A DNA stretch of 16,947 nt from assembly GCA_900544195.1 (NCBI GenBank), contig UQUJ01000067.1, positions 1-16,947 on the forward strand. The letters run 5' to 3'. The position numbers and the translations under genes are program-made. This document shows positions 1-6,525 of the stretch, in pieces. A model generated the notes under the pieces. The model searched no databases and was not told the origin of the DNA. It was given only the letters and a program-made list of their open reading frames with translations. The DNA comes from an uncultured Alistipes sp. Lineage in GTDB: Bacteria; Bacteroidota; Bacteroidia; Bacteroidales; UBA932. How positions within the stretch are numbered: the first letter of the stretch is position 1; each line of letters starts with the position of its first letter.

Positions 1-75
1 AATCCCTCCCCTCGGGGGAGGGACTTGCTTTCACTGCAAGCAGTGAAGAAGAGTGGTGTTTCGCAAATGCGAAAC
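1..75. repeat. Three tandem perfect hairpins
   Basis: Three perfect inverted repeats follow one another closely: CCCTCCCC (4-11) with GGGGAGGG (15-22); TTCACTGC (30-37) with GCAGTGAA (40-47); GTTTCGC (58-64) with GCGAAAC (69-75). Loops are 3, 2 and 4 nt. No open reading frame of note covers them. Read on the minus strand, the first two give a TCACTGC palindrome followed by a CCCCGAGGGG-type stem and GGGATT, the same order as the repeat block at 2571-2710 on the plus strand. They could be REP-like intergenic repeats or part of a terminator for a gene left of the window. Confidence 0.6.
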
Positions 76-609
76 TTGGATACTTAATTTTATGAATATG
101 CTTATGAATGTTACAATGTCACCTTTATGAATATTACTGACTCAATCCTCTCTGGAATGGGTAATGCAAATCTACGCAGTAAATGCATTCTCCGACCTAA
201 TTACTTATGGACAAAATGCTTTGTTTAACATCTTGACTATTAAGATAATCATTGTGGGAGTCATGGACAAGGCCGTCGATGTGTACTCCTTTCTCCTGCA
301 TTCCTCACAATTATTGCCTGATCACATTCCGGAAAAACTGCCATGATAATCCGGAGTGACAAGGAGATGATGGACTGACAATGACTGTCAATGGGTGAGT
401 GGCTCGGAAAGGGATGCGACTGTCAAATTGGCATATTCATGGGATTGGCATAACATTCGATAATACTCCTGACGTCCGGCTTTGAAATGAGGCCGGGCAA
501 AAAACAAGCTCCCGAAGCCGGTAAACGGAAACGGACAGAAAAATGTCCGGGTTCGGAAAACGGATGCGGGCAGAGAAAGACAAAACAAGAAAAATAGGAG
601 ATTAAGAAT
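76..609. other. Non-coding leader region upstream of dnaK
   Basis: I see no supported gene here. A 60-codon plus-strand frame (164-346) has no recognisable features. Small inverted repeats are present: TGACA/TGTCA at 376-380 and 386-390, and CGGACA/TGTCCG at 532-537 and 544-549 with a GAAAAA loop; the second lies about 60 nt before dnaK and could sit in its 5' UTR. I found no perfect TAnnTTTG box and no CIRCE element (the HrcA operator of many heat-shock genes), so the dnaK promoter is not placed. An AGGAG at 596-600 lies 9 nt before the dnaK ATG and is a plausible ribosome binding site. Confidence 0.4.
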
Positions 610-2514
610 ATGGGAAAAATTATTGGTATCGACCTTGGAACCACGAATTCGTGTGTTGCGGTCATGGAAGGCAACCAGCCTACCGTCATAATCAACAACG
701 AGGGTGAGAGAACCACCCCTTCAGTAGTCGCCTTTACCGATGGCGGTGAAAGAAAGATCGGTAATCCTGCAAAGCGTCAGGCCATAACGAACCCTCAGAA
801 CACAGTCTTCTCCATCAAGAGATTCATGGGTGAGACTTACGAACAGGTTCAGAAGGAGATCGCCAGAGTGCCTTACAAGGTTGTCAGAGGTGAGAACAAC
901 ACTCCGCGTGTTGACATCAACGGCAAGCTCTACTCACCTCAGGAGATTTCGGCGATGATTCTCCAGAAGATGAAGAAGACCGCCGAGGACTATCTCCGTC
1001 AGGAAGTCACCGAAGCTGTCATCACAGTTCCGGCCTACTTCTCTGACTCACAACGTCAGGCCACAAAGGAGGCCGGCAAGATCGCCGGACTCGATGTCAA
1101 GAGAATCATCAACGAGCCTACGGCCGCAGCCCTGGCTTACGGTCTTGACAAGAAGAACAAGGACATGAAGGTCGCTGTGTATGACCTTGGTGGCGGTACA
1201 TTCGATATTTCCATCCTTGAGCTTGGTGGCGGAGTCTTCGAGGTTAAGTCAACCAACGGTGACACACACCTTGGAGGTGACGACTTCGATCAGGAGATCA
1301 TCAACTGGCTCGCCCAGGAATTTGCCAACGAGAATGGCGGAATCGACCTGAAGAAAGACCCTATGGCCCTTCAGAGATTGAAGGAAGCCGCCGAGAAGGC
1401 CAAGATCGAGTTGTCCAACCAGACATCGACCGAGATCAACCTGCCTTACATCATGCCGGTTGACGGAATTCCTAAGCACCTTGTAAAGACTTTGACCAGA
1501 GCCAAGTTCGAGCAGCTTTGCGACAACCTCTTCCAGAGGTCCATCGAGCCTTGCCGTCAGGCACTTAAGGACGCCGGACTGAACGCTTCCGACATTGACG
1601 AGGTTCTTCTCGTCGGAGGTTCCACACGTATTCCTAAGGTACAGGAACTTGTCAAGGAATTCTTCGGCAAGGAGCCTAACAGAAGCGTCAACCCTGACGA
1701 GGTTGTGGCCATCGGAGCGTCAATCCAGGGCGGTGTGCTTGCAGGTGATGTGAAGGATGTGCTTCTGCTTGATGTCACTCCGCTGTCACTCGGTATCGAG
1801 ACTCTGGGCGGTGTGATGACAAAACTCATCGAGTCCAACACGACCATCCCTACACACAAGTCTCAGGTCTTCTCCACCGCTGCTGACAACCAGCCTTCAG
1901 TTGAGATCCACGTGCTTCAGGGTGAGCGTCCTATGGCGAAGGACAACAAGGAGATCGGTGTGTTCCATCTTGACGGAATCGCACCTGCTCCAAGAGGAAT
2001 ACCTCAGATCGAGGTTACCTTCGACATCGACGCCAACGGTATCCTGAACGTGTCCGCGAAGGACAAGGCCACCGGCAAGGAGCAGAACATCAGGATCGAG
2101 GCTTCGTCAGGTCTGTCTGAGGATGAAATCCAGAGGATGCGTGACGAGGCGAAGGCCAACGAGGCCGCCGACAAGGAGGCCAAGGAGAAGGTTGACAAGA
2201 TCAACAACGCCGACGCTCTCTGCTTCCAGTCCGACAAGAATCTGAAGGACTACGGCGACAAGATTCCTGCTGACAAGAAGTCAGCCATCGAGTCTGCCCT
2301 CGGCTCCCTCAAGGAAGCTGTCAAGAATCAGAACATCTCTGACATCGACCGCTACACCGAGGAACTCACGAAGGCTTGGAACACCGCTTCTGAGGACATG
2401 AACCGCGCCGCTCAGGCCGGTGCCCAGCAAGGACCTCAGAATCCTTATGGCCCTCAGGCCGGCCCACAAGGCCCGCAGAACGGTCCTGACGACCAAGGCC
2501 CGGATGAGCAGTAA
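610..2514 (+). CDS. dnaK: Molecular chaperone DnaK (Hsp70)
   Basis: Cytoplasmic ATP-dependent Hsp70 chaperone that binds exposed hydrophobic segments of unfolded proteins and cycles with DnaJ and GrpE. The 634-residue product has the usual Hsp70 length and layout: phosphate-binding IDLGTTNS at residues 7-14, VYDLGGGTFD near 190, the LVGGSTRIP motif near 335, the hydrophobic interdomain linker VLLLDVTP near 383, then the beta-sandwich substrate domain and helical lid. The ATG has AGGAG 9 nt upstream. No grpE or dnaJ lies beside it. The C-terminal tail (about 600-634) is rich in Gly, Pro and Gln and ends GPDDQGPDEQ, rather than the acidic EEVD/EEVK-like end common in bacterial DnaK. The last codons and stop fall inside the left arm of the downstream inverted repeat, so the tail may have been reshaped by a local rearrangement. 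Identity is certain; the tail comment is inference from family knowledge. Confidence 0.99.
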   Translation: MGKIIGIDLGTTNSCVAVMEGNQPTVIINNEGERTTPSVVAFTDGGERKIGNPAKRQAITNPQNTVFSIKRFMGETYEQVQKEIARVPYKVVRGENNTPRVDINGKLYSPQEISAMILQKMKKTAEDYLRQEVTEAVITVPAYFSDSQRQATKEAGKIAGLDVKRIINEPTAAALAYGLDKKNKDMKVAVYDLGGGTFDISILELGGGVFEVKSTNGDTHLGGDDFDQEIINWLAQEFANENGGIDLKKDPMALQRLKEAAEKAKIELSNQTSTEINLPYIMPVDGIPKHLVKTLTRAKFEQLCDNLFQRSIEPCRQALKDAGLNASDIDEVLLVGGSTRIPKVQELVKEFFGKEPNRSVNPDEVVAIGASIQGGVLAGDVKDVLLLDVTPLSLGIETLGGVMTKLIESNTTIPTHKSQVFSTAADNQPSVEIHVLQGERPMAKDNKEIGVFHLDGIAPAPRGIPQIEVTFDIDANGILNVSAKDKATGKEQNIRIEASSGLSEDEIQRMRDEAKANEAADKEAKEKVDKINNADALCFQSDKNLKDYGDKIPADKKSAIESALGSLKEAVKNQNISDIDRYTEELTKAWNTASEDMNRAAQAGAQQGPQNPYGPQAGPQGPQNGPDDQGPDEQ

Positions 2515-2564
2515 AAAAAAGAAAGGAGACTAGAAATAGCCTCCTTTCTTTTTTTACTGCTCAT
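2504..2564 (+). terminator. Long inverted-repeat terminator overlapping the dnaK stop
   Basis: The left arm (2504-2528) and right arm (2541-2564) are complementary over about 24 bp, the only difference being 8 A against 7 T. The inner part is GGAG-A-CTA, a GAAA tetraloop, TAG-C-CTCC. The A and T runs flanking the GC-rich core make it a plausible terminator in both directions. Unusually, the stem continues outward through the dnaK stop codon: GAGCAGTAA on the left is mirrored by TTACTGCTC on the right. Confidence 0.85.
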
Positions 2565-2570
2565 ATCCAA

Positions 2571-2690
2571 CCTCCAGTCACTGCGTGACAGCCCCGAGTC
2601 ACTGTGTGACAACCTCCAGTCACTGCGTGACAGCCCCGAGTCATTGCGTTACAACCTCCAGTCATTGCGTGACAGCCCCGAGGGGGCGTG
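2571..2690. repeat. 21-bp palindromic tandem repeats (five units plus a partial)
   Basis: Five contiguous 21-bp units lie at 2571-2591, 2592-2612, 2613-2633, 2634-2654 and 2655-2675. They alternate between a CCTCCAGTCA and a CCCCGAGTCA opening. Most contain the palindrome GTCACTGCGTGAC or a one- to two-base variant, so each could form a small hairpin. A sixth opening (CCCCGAG at 2676) runs into the G-rich segment GGGGGCGTGGGGAAGGG. The period is seven codons, so frames stay open on both strands: minus-strand frame 2561-2818 gives a Gly-Cys-His-x-x-Thr heptad repeat, and plus-strand frame 2585-2779 gives Ser-His-Cys-Val-Thr. There are no unique spacers, so this is not CRISPR. It is probably an intergenic REP-like array. 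Confidence 0.85.
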
Positions 2691-2821
2691 GGGAAGGGAT
2701 TCCCCGAAACCCCTTCGGCTGCTTTGTCGTTGGTAAGCAGTGCGTTTATCATGTAAAGTGCTTTGTCATTGAAGAATAGCGGAACCAATCCCAGTCTTGA
2801 ATAGATAGAAAGTCTCATTTT

Positions 2822-2847
2822 TTTTGATTAATTATTTTGATTAATTA
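2822..2847. repeat. 13-bp perfect tandem doublet
   Basis: TTTTGATTAATTA occurs twice in direct succession (2822-2834 and 2835-2847), immediately before the left flank of the MITE-like element. The unit is AT-rich and could have arisen by slippage or be a protein-binding repeat; nothing in the sequence decides between these. Confidence 0.8.
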
Positions 2848-2853
2848 ATAATT

Positions 2854-2951
2854 GAGTCCACTTGAAAAAGTACCATTCGCCACTTTTTACCCCCGTTGAA
2901 AGTACCTGTGTGGCACATATTTTTCAAAAAAAGACTTTTTCAAGTGGACTC
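2854..2951. mobile_element. MITE-like element with 18-bp terminal inverted repeats
   Basis: GAGTCCACTTGAAAAAGT (2854-2871) is repeated in perfect inverted orientation at 2934-2951, enclosing 62 bp with no coding capacity. The 6 bp immediately outside each end are identical direct repeats, ATAATT at 2848-2853 and 2952-2957, as expected for a target-site duplication. Size and structure fit a non-autonomous miniature inverted-repeat transposable element that would need a transposase in trans. I cannot name the parent IS family. The alternative is a large hairpin regulating the gene at 3017, which starts 65 bp downstream. Confidence 0.65.
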
Positions 2952-3016
2952 ATAATTACAAACTTGCAGGAGAAAACATAGACTTGAACTATAATATTCA
3001 TTAAATTTTAGTAAAA

Positions 3017-3955
3017 ATGAAAAGGTATATTCTTTTGGCATCATTGCTGATTCCGGCCGCGCTGATGGCGCAGCCGACCACTTCCGGGCAGTACACCTAC
3101 ACCGGAGCTCCCGTGAACCTTACCGAACACACTTTCAGGTGCGACCATCTGCTCAAGTTTCAAGGCGCCGACAAGGAGGCTTACCAGGGAATGGACATCT
3201 GGGGAGACTACATCTTCAGCTGCCAGAACTCCGGCTGGCTGACCGTCTATAAGATTGACGGAGAGAAGATCACAAGAGAGTGCAAACCGTTCAAACTTGC
3301 CAGCTACGACAAGGTGAACCATGCCAATGTGGCCACATTCGGCCGCACGTTCTATGACAAGGAAGACCGTTTCCCGCTTCTGTACGTCAGCCAGTGCAAC
3401 AGGAATCCGATCAATGGCCGCAAGGACGTGCTTTACGTCGAGCGTGTCGCTAATGATCTCCAGTCATCCGAACTGGTCCAGACAATCTACTTCAAGGACA
3501 CAGACCATTTTTTCGGCTACGCCCTCCAGTGGGTCATTGATCCGGACAACAACTACCTTTATGGCTACGGCAACACCGTTGACAACACCAACTCCCTCAA
3601 CCGTCATCGCATCGTGAAGTTCCGCATCCCGAAACTGAACGAATCCACGGACGGACTCGTGACCTTGACAAAGGATGATCTGCTGGAGAACTATCTGATC
3701 GAGGACACCTACCAGACTCATTTCAACCCGATCGGCCAAGGGCTTTTCATCAAGAACGGACAGCTTTTCATGCCGACCGGATTCGGCAAGGAGAGGCAGC
3801 CTTCAATCCTTTACGTCTGGAATCTGTACACCCGTACCATGCAGAATGTCATTGATTTGACGAAAGCCACTTTCGGCGAGCTTGAGGACTGCGCCTACTA
3901 CAGGGGCGACCTCTACATCCAGGCTCAGGGTGATCTGTTCAGACTAAGGTTCTAG
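3017..3955 (+). CDS. Unrecognised secreted protein, possibly beta-propeller-like
   Basis: I do not recognise this 312-residue protein by name. It begins with a clear Sec signal peptide: Lys-Arg after Met, a hydrophobic core, and a likely cleavage at ALMA|Q near residue 19, with no lipobox Cys, so it should be periplasmic or exported. The mature part has repeated short beta-strand and turn segments of the type hydrophobic-x-hydrophobic followed by Asp/Asn/Gly (for example WGDYIFSC, NNYLYGYGN, GLFIKNGQLFMPTG, RGDLYIQAQGDLFRLRF). This suggests a beta-propeller-like fold, but that is inference. There are several Trp and few Cys. It appears monocistronic, with a hairpin after it at 3993-4030. An imperfect -7 box (TAGACTTG, 2979-2986) lies just downstream of the MITE-like element. 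Confidence 0.85.
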   Translation: MKRYILLASLLIPAALMAQPTTSGQYTYTGAPVNLTEHTFRCDHLLKFQGADKEAYQGMDIWGDYIFSCQNSGWLTVYKIDGEKITRECKPFKLASYDKVNHANVATFGRTFYDKEDRFPLLYVSQCNRNPINGRKDVLYVERVANDLQSSELVQTIYFKDTDHFFGYALQWVIDPDNNYLYGYGNTVDNTNSLNRHRIVKFRIPKLNESTDGLVTLTKDDLLENYLIEDTYQTHFNPIGQGLFIKNGQLFMPTGFGKERQPSILYVWNLYTRTMQNVIDLTKATFGELEDCAYYRGDLYIQAQGDLFRLRF

Positions 3956-3992
3956 GAAATCACGGTTCTCCGGATGGTGAGCCACCTATGAT

Positions 3993-4030
3993 CCCGCTTA
4001 TGGAAAGGCGTTGGCTTTTTCATAAGCGGG
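3993..4030 (+). terminator. Hairpin after the secreted-protein gene
   Basis: CCCGCTTATG (3993-4002) pairs perfectly with CATAAGCGGG (4021-4030), and GAAA/TTTT can extend the stem inward. It starts 38 bp after the stop at 3955. There is no strong U-run after it, so termination is likely but not certain. Confidence 0.6.
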
Positions 4031-4047
4031 TATTAAAGCGGGTATTA
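4024..4047. repeat. 12-bp perfect tandem duplication
   Basis: AAGCGGGTATTA is present twice back to back (4024-4035 and 4036-4047). The first copy overlaps the right arm of the terminator hairpin, so the arm sequence has been partly duplicated and two alternative hairpins are possible. Confidence 0.8.
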
Positions 4048-4098
4048 AAATGTTAGTTAATATTTGAATATTATTTCTTTCCGAAAGAAAAAAATGAT

Positions 4099-4106
4099 TA
4101 TCTTTG
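4099..4106 (+). promoter_or_regulatory. Bacteroidota -7 box for the transporter gene
   Basis: TATCTTTG matches TAnnTTTG exactly and lies 40 bp before the transporter ATG at 4147. No good -33 TTTG sits at the expected 19-21 bp spacing; only a TTTC lies nearby. Confidence 0.55.
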
Positions 4107-4146
4107 TGAAAGTGAAAGATGATTAACTAATCGTATTCCGGTATCT

Positions 4147-5076
4147 ATGAGTGCGACAAGAAGTATATGTGACAACAAGGCAGTAATCTATCTACTGTCC
4201 GTATTGGCTATTGTGCTTTGGGGGATGTCCTACATCTGGAGCGACAGGCTGATCGCTCTCGGAGTCCCGATCTCATATTTCGTCCCGTTAAGGATTTTTG
4301 TCGCCGGAATAATACTTCTTCTCTTCAACATTCTCACAAAAGAGTTCCGTCTTATAGCCCGCAAGGATATCTGGAAATTTATGCTGCTCTCTTTGTTTGA
4401 GCCGCTTATCTACTTTTTCTGCGAGACTTACGGCATCAAGGAGACCGGCTCACCGACCATCAGCGCCATGATCATAGCCTCAGTTCCTATCTTCTCGGTA
4501 GGCGCAGGATTTCTGTTTTTTAAAGAACGTATCTCGGTCATCAACGCATTGGGAATAGCCGTGACATTGGGAGGCATCTGTCTGGTTCTGCTCAAGCAAG
4601 GAGGAGATGAAGGTGTGCCGCAGAATTTCATCCTCGGAGTCGTGCTCCTGATGATAGCCGTCTTCTCAGAGGTCGGCCACGCCTCCTTGACAAAACTTCT
4701 CGCCGACGGCTACAAGCCTCAGGTCATCGTGATGTACCAGTTCCTGATCGGAACCGTGTACTTCCTGCCGTTCTTCCTGACGAGAGGCATCGAGAATTTC
4801 GACGCGAGACTCGTCTCCTGGGAAGTCCTGGAACCTATCCTCTGTCTCGCTGTCCTCTGCTCCAGCCTTGCCTTCTCTCTGTGGGCCATGGCAATCAAGA
4901 AGTTAGGCGTGGGCAAGTCCAGCGTCTTCCTCGCCATGATGTGCGTAGCCACCGCCCTCGTCGCCGAAGTCATCGGCCGCGAGCACCTCTCCCTCCTCCA
5001 ATGGCTCGGCGTCCTCATCGCCGTCCTCGGCATCGTCCTCTCCCAGTACTGCTGCACAAAGAAATCTGAAATTTAG
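4147..5076 (+). CDS. EamA-family (DMT superfamily) inner-membrane transporter
   Basis: A 309-residue polytopic membrane protein of the drug/metabolite transporter superfamily, which moves small metabolites across the inner membrane; the substrate cannot be read from sequence. It has about ten hydrophobic segments arranged as two EamA repeats of about 140 residues. The first opens with VLAIVLWGMSYIWSDRLIALG and includes the SAMIIASVPIFSVGAGFLFFKERIS segment, a family hallmark in which Glu precedes the helix-5 region. The second contains GVGKSSVFLAMMCVATALVAEVIGREHLS, the equivalent of that hallmark. Length is normal for the family. The ATG follows a perfect -7 box by 40 bp. It appears monocistronic and is the last gene before the AT-richer accessory stretch. 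Confidence 0.92.
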   Translation: MSATRSICDNKAVIYLLSVLAIVLWGMSYIWSDRLIALGVPISYFVPLRIFVAGIILLLFNILTKEFRLIARKDIWKFMLLSLFEPLIYFFCETYGIKETGSPTISAMIIASVPIFSVGAGFLFFKERISVINALGIAVTLGGICLVLLKQGGDEGVPQNFILGVVLLMIAVFSEVGHASLTKLLADGYKPQVIVMYQFLIGTVYFLPFFLTRGIENFDARLVSWEVLEPILCLAVLCSSLAFSLWAMAIKKLGVGKSSVFLAMMCVATALVAEVIGREHLSLLQWLGVLIAVLGIVLSQYCCTKKSEI

Positions 5077-5089
5077 TGCGGCCGCTAAA
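5072..5089 (+). terminator. Weak hairpin at the transporter stop codon
   Basis: TTTAGTG (5072-5078) can pair with CGCTAAA (5083-5089) around a CGGC loop with one G-T wobble; it contains the TAG stop and is followed by A residues rather than T. Termination on the plus strand is therefore doubtful. Confidence 0.25.
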
Positions 5090-5091
5090 AA

Positions 5092-5159
5092 AAGTATGAT
5101 AAATCGTACTTACTCTTGCTGGCTTAAGGTTTTTTCTATTTTGGGCCTGAAAGTATGAT
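5092..5159. promoter_or_regulatory. Candidate HipB-like operator repeats
   Basis: AAGTATGAT (5092-5100), a 2-bp centre, and ATCGTACTT (5103-5111) form a 9-2-9 inverted repeat with one mismatch. A third half-site, AAGTATGAT, lies at 5151-5159, 11 bp before the start of the HipB-like frame. XRE-family antitoxins of HipBA loci repress their own operon by binding repeated palindromes in this position, so these are candidate autoregulatory sites left behind by the decayed locus. The palindromes are seen; the binding is inferred. Confidence 0.45.
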
Positions 5160-5170
5160 TTGTTAGACTT

Positions 5171-5370
5171 ATGGGTTGCGGAGAAGAAATAAAAATACGT
5201 CGGAAGACCCTTGCCATTTCTCAGCGGATCTTGCGGAGATGGCTGGTGTCGGTCTGGCAACCATCAAGGACATAGAAAGAGGGAAAGGCAATCCTTCCTT
5301 GTCCACCATCTCCAGAATCCTTGATGTGCTGGGGATGAAAGTCCTCTTCAGGGTACGTCAGACAGTTTGA
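5171..5370 (+). pseudogene. Frameshifted HipB-like XRE antitoxin/regulator
   Basis: An ATG at 5171 opens a frame reading M-G-C-G-E-E-I-K-I-R-R-K-T-L-A-I-S-Q, the usual first helix of an XRE/Cro-type helix-turn-helix domain. After the CAG (Gln) codon at about 5222-5224 the homologous reading moves to another frame: DLAEMAGVGLATIKDIERGK, then GNPSLSTISRILDVLGMKVLF, ending at 5370. Insertion of one base after that CAG would restore one continuous protein of about 67 residues with the normal S-Q-x-D-L-A-E junction. The downstream frame could only start at a TTG (5176) and would lack helix 1. This fits the DNA-binding antitoxin of a HipBA/HipBST-type module, broken by a 1-bp deletion. A sequencing error is the main alternative. 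Confidence 0.75.
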
Positions 5371-5399
5371 AATGAGTGATGAGACAATTGGATGTATAG

Positions 5400-5582
5400 A
5401 TGAATGACCGAAAGGCCGTTGTACTGGTTGAACGGCATACAGGGAGTGGATACATATTCCGTTACGATGAGAACTACTTGGCTTCGGATGGCCCTGCAAT
5501 ATCAGTCACGATGCCGAAACTGAGGGTTCCTCTCGAATCGGAGATTCTATTTCCTAAACTTATTTTGCAAGAACATCTATAA
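5400..5582 (+). pseudogene. Truncated HipA N-terminal (HipS-like) fragment
   Basis: This 60-residue frame starts 29 bp after the HipB-like frame. It resembles the opening of the HipA N-terminal subdomain: a short first beta strand (KAVVLVERHTGSG), then YIFRYDENYL, then GPAISVTMPKLRVP. In HipA and in stand-alone HipS proteins this is followed by a Phe-Pro-x-Phe-Phe region and roughly 50 more residues; here it stops just after ESEILFP. The last codons overlap the end of the convergent glycosidase gene, whose stop is at 5560-5562. No kinase-domain partner (HipT/HipA-C) is present anywhere in the window. It appears to be a toxin-antitoxin remnant cut by the junction at about 5555. Assignment rests on motif resemblance and gene order. 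Confidence 0.65.
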
Positions 5583-6525
5583 GAGGCAGCATATCATCAT
5601 ACCAGCAGTTGTTGTATATGTCGTAGAACTTATCGAGACTATTTACCGCCCATGGGAGGTCATACCTCTCCAGTTCTGATTTCATGAACGATGCAAACAC
5701 ACATTGTTCTTCAACGGTATAGTCGTCACCTTTATTGTAGTTGCCAGGCATCCACGCACCAACCCAAGTAGGGATACCAGTACGCTCTTGCCATTCCACA
5801 CCGAGGTTTATAATGTCGCGTATATTCTGCATTTCCTCCTCTGTGCCTGTCTGCCAATATTTTTTGCTGTCAGGATCCTTGCTCGGCCCAGCAGCATAGA
5901 GATGCCACTCTGCCATCACATAGTCACCGCACGCGGTTGGTATCACCATCTGATCCAGATATGCCGGATTCGAAAGTCTGGCTGGCGACAGGATAAGTAT
6001 TCTGGTGGGGTTTGATTCGCGGATAATATCAGCCATAGTCTGATTATAGAGATTGATAGCCTCATAATCCTTTCCTGCCACATCGCTCCATTCTATATTA
6101 AGGTTGAATACGAGGCTGTGTGAAGAGTGGGCATAATGCTCAGATATTTTTTTCCACCATTCGGCACATTCTGCCAATGTCATTTCATTGGGACTCAATT
6201 CATAGTCTAGAGCATTGTATGCCAATACTGGTATAATACCATTATTGAGGCAGTCATTTATACATCGGTCGAGAACTTTGAAAAGCGTTTCGTCGGCAGG
6301 TAGTTTCGTGCGTATTCTTGCCGTATTGAATCCTTTCTGCTTGATCGCTTTGACTTCGTCTTCTCCGTAGAGTTCAATTTTCTTGCTAAATTCAGCCCAT
6401 TGCACATCAAAGCCACGTCCCATCATCCTCTGCATTTCTTTGGGCGTGATAGGGCGGTCTGCAATCTTGTTGTCTTCATCTGACTCGACTGACGAAGCTG
6501 AGCAGCTTATAAACATCAGACTCAA
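5560..6525 (-). CDS. GH5-like (cellulase-family) lipoprotein, possibly inactive
   Basis: A lipoprotein with a TIM-barrel glycoside hydrolase family 5-like fold, which would act on beta-linked polysaccharides at the cell envelope. From the first in-frame start (TTG, 6525): lipobox L-M-F-I-S-C with Cys8, GFDVQWAEFSKKIELYG (39-54), GFNTARIR (65-72), the strand-4 motif FNLNIEW with Glu145 as the expected acid/base, the strand-6 motif EWHLYAAGP with His208, and strand-7 IPTWVGAW with Ala257 where GH5 enzymes normally carry the nucleophile Glu. The lipoprotein signal peptide continues upstream in frame (KTLLSLLTILSLMFISC) to an ATA at 6553-6555, where an ATG would be expected. A perfect -7 box is just upstream, so the true start may be lost or non-canonical. 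Either it is a catalytically altered subfamily or a decaying gene. The first in-frame ATG is at 6516. Confidence 0.75.
   Translation of the reverse strand: MSLMFISCSASSVESDEDNKIADRPITPKEMQRMMGRGFDVQWAEFSKKIELYGEDEVKAIKQKGFNTARIRTKLPADETLFKVLDRCINDCLNNGIIPVLAYNALDYELSPNEMTLAECAEWWKKISEHYAHSSHSLVFNLNIEWSDVAGKDYEAINLYNQTMADIIRESNPTRILILSPARLSNPAYLDQMVIPTACGDYVMAEWHLYAAGPSKDPDSKKYWQTGTEEEMQNIRDIINLGVEWQERTGIPTWVGAWMPGNYNKGDDYTVEEQCVFASFMKSELERYDLPWAVNSLDKFYDIYNNCWYDDMLPLIDVLAK

Noticed and set aside
164..346. 60-residue plus-strand ORF before dnaK
   Set aside because: No signal, motif, ribosome binding site or promoter supports it, and the region is otherwise non-coding.
76..609. HrcA/CIRCE heat-shock operator before dnaK
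   Set aside because: No TTAGCACTC-N9-GAGTGCTAA-like sequence is present.
2571..2690. CRISPR array
   Set aside because: The 21-bp units are contiguous with no unique spacers, and no cas gene is present.
2561..2818. 85-residue minus-strand ORF as a confident gene
   Set aside because: Most of it is the palindromic repeat array, which keeps frames open by its 21-bp period; kept only as a finding.
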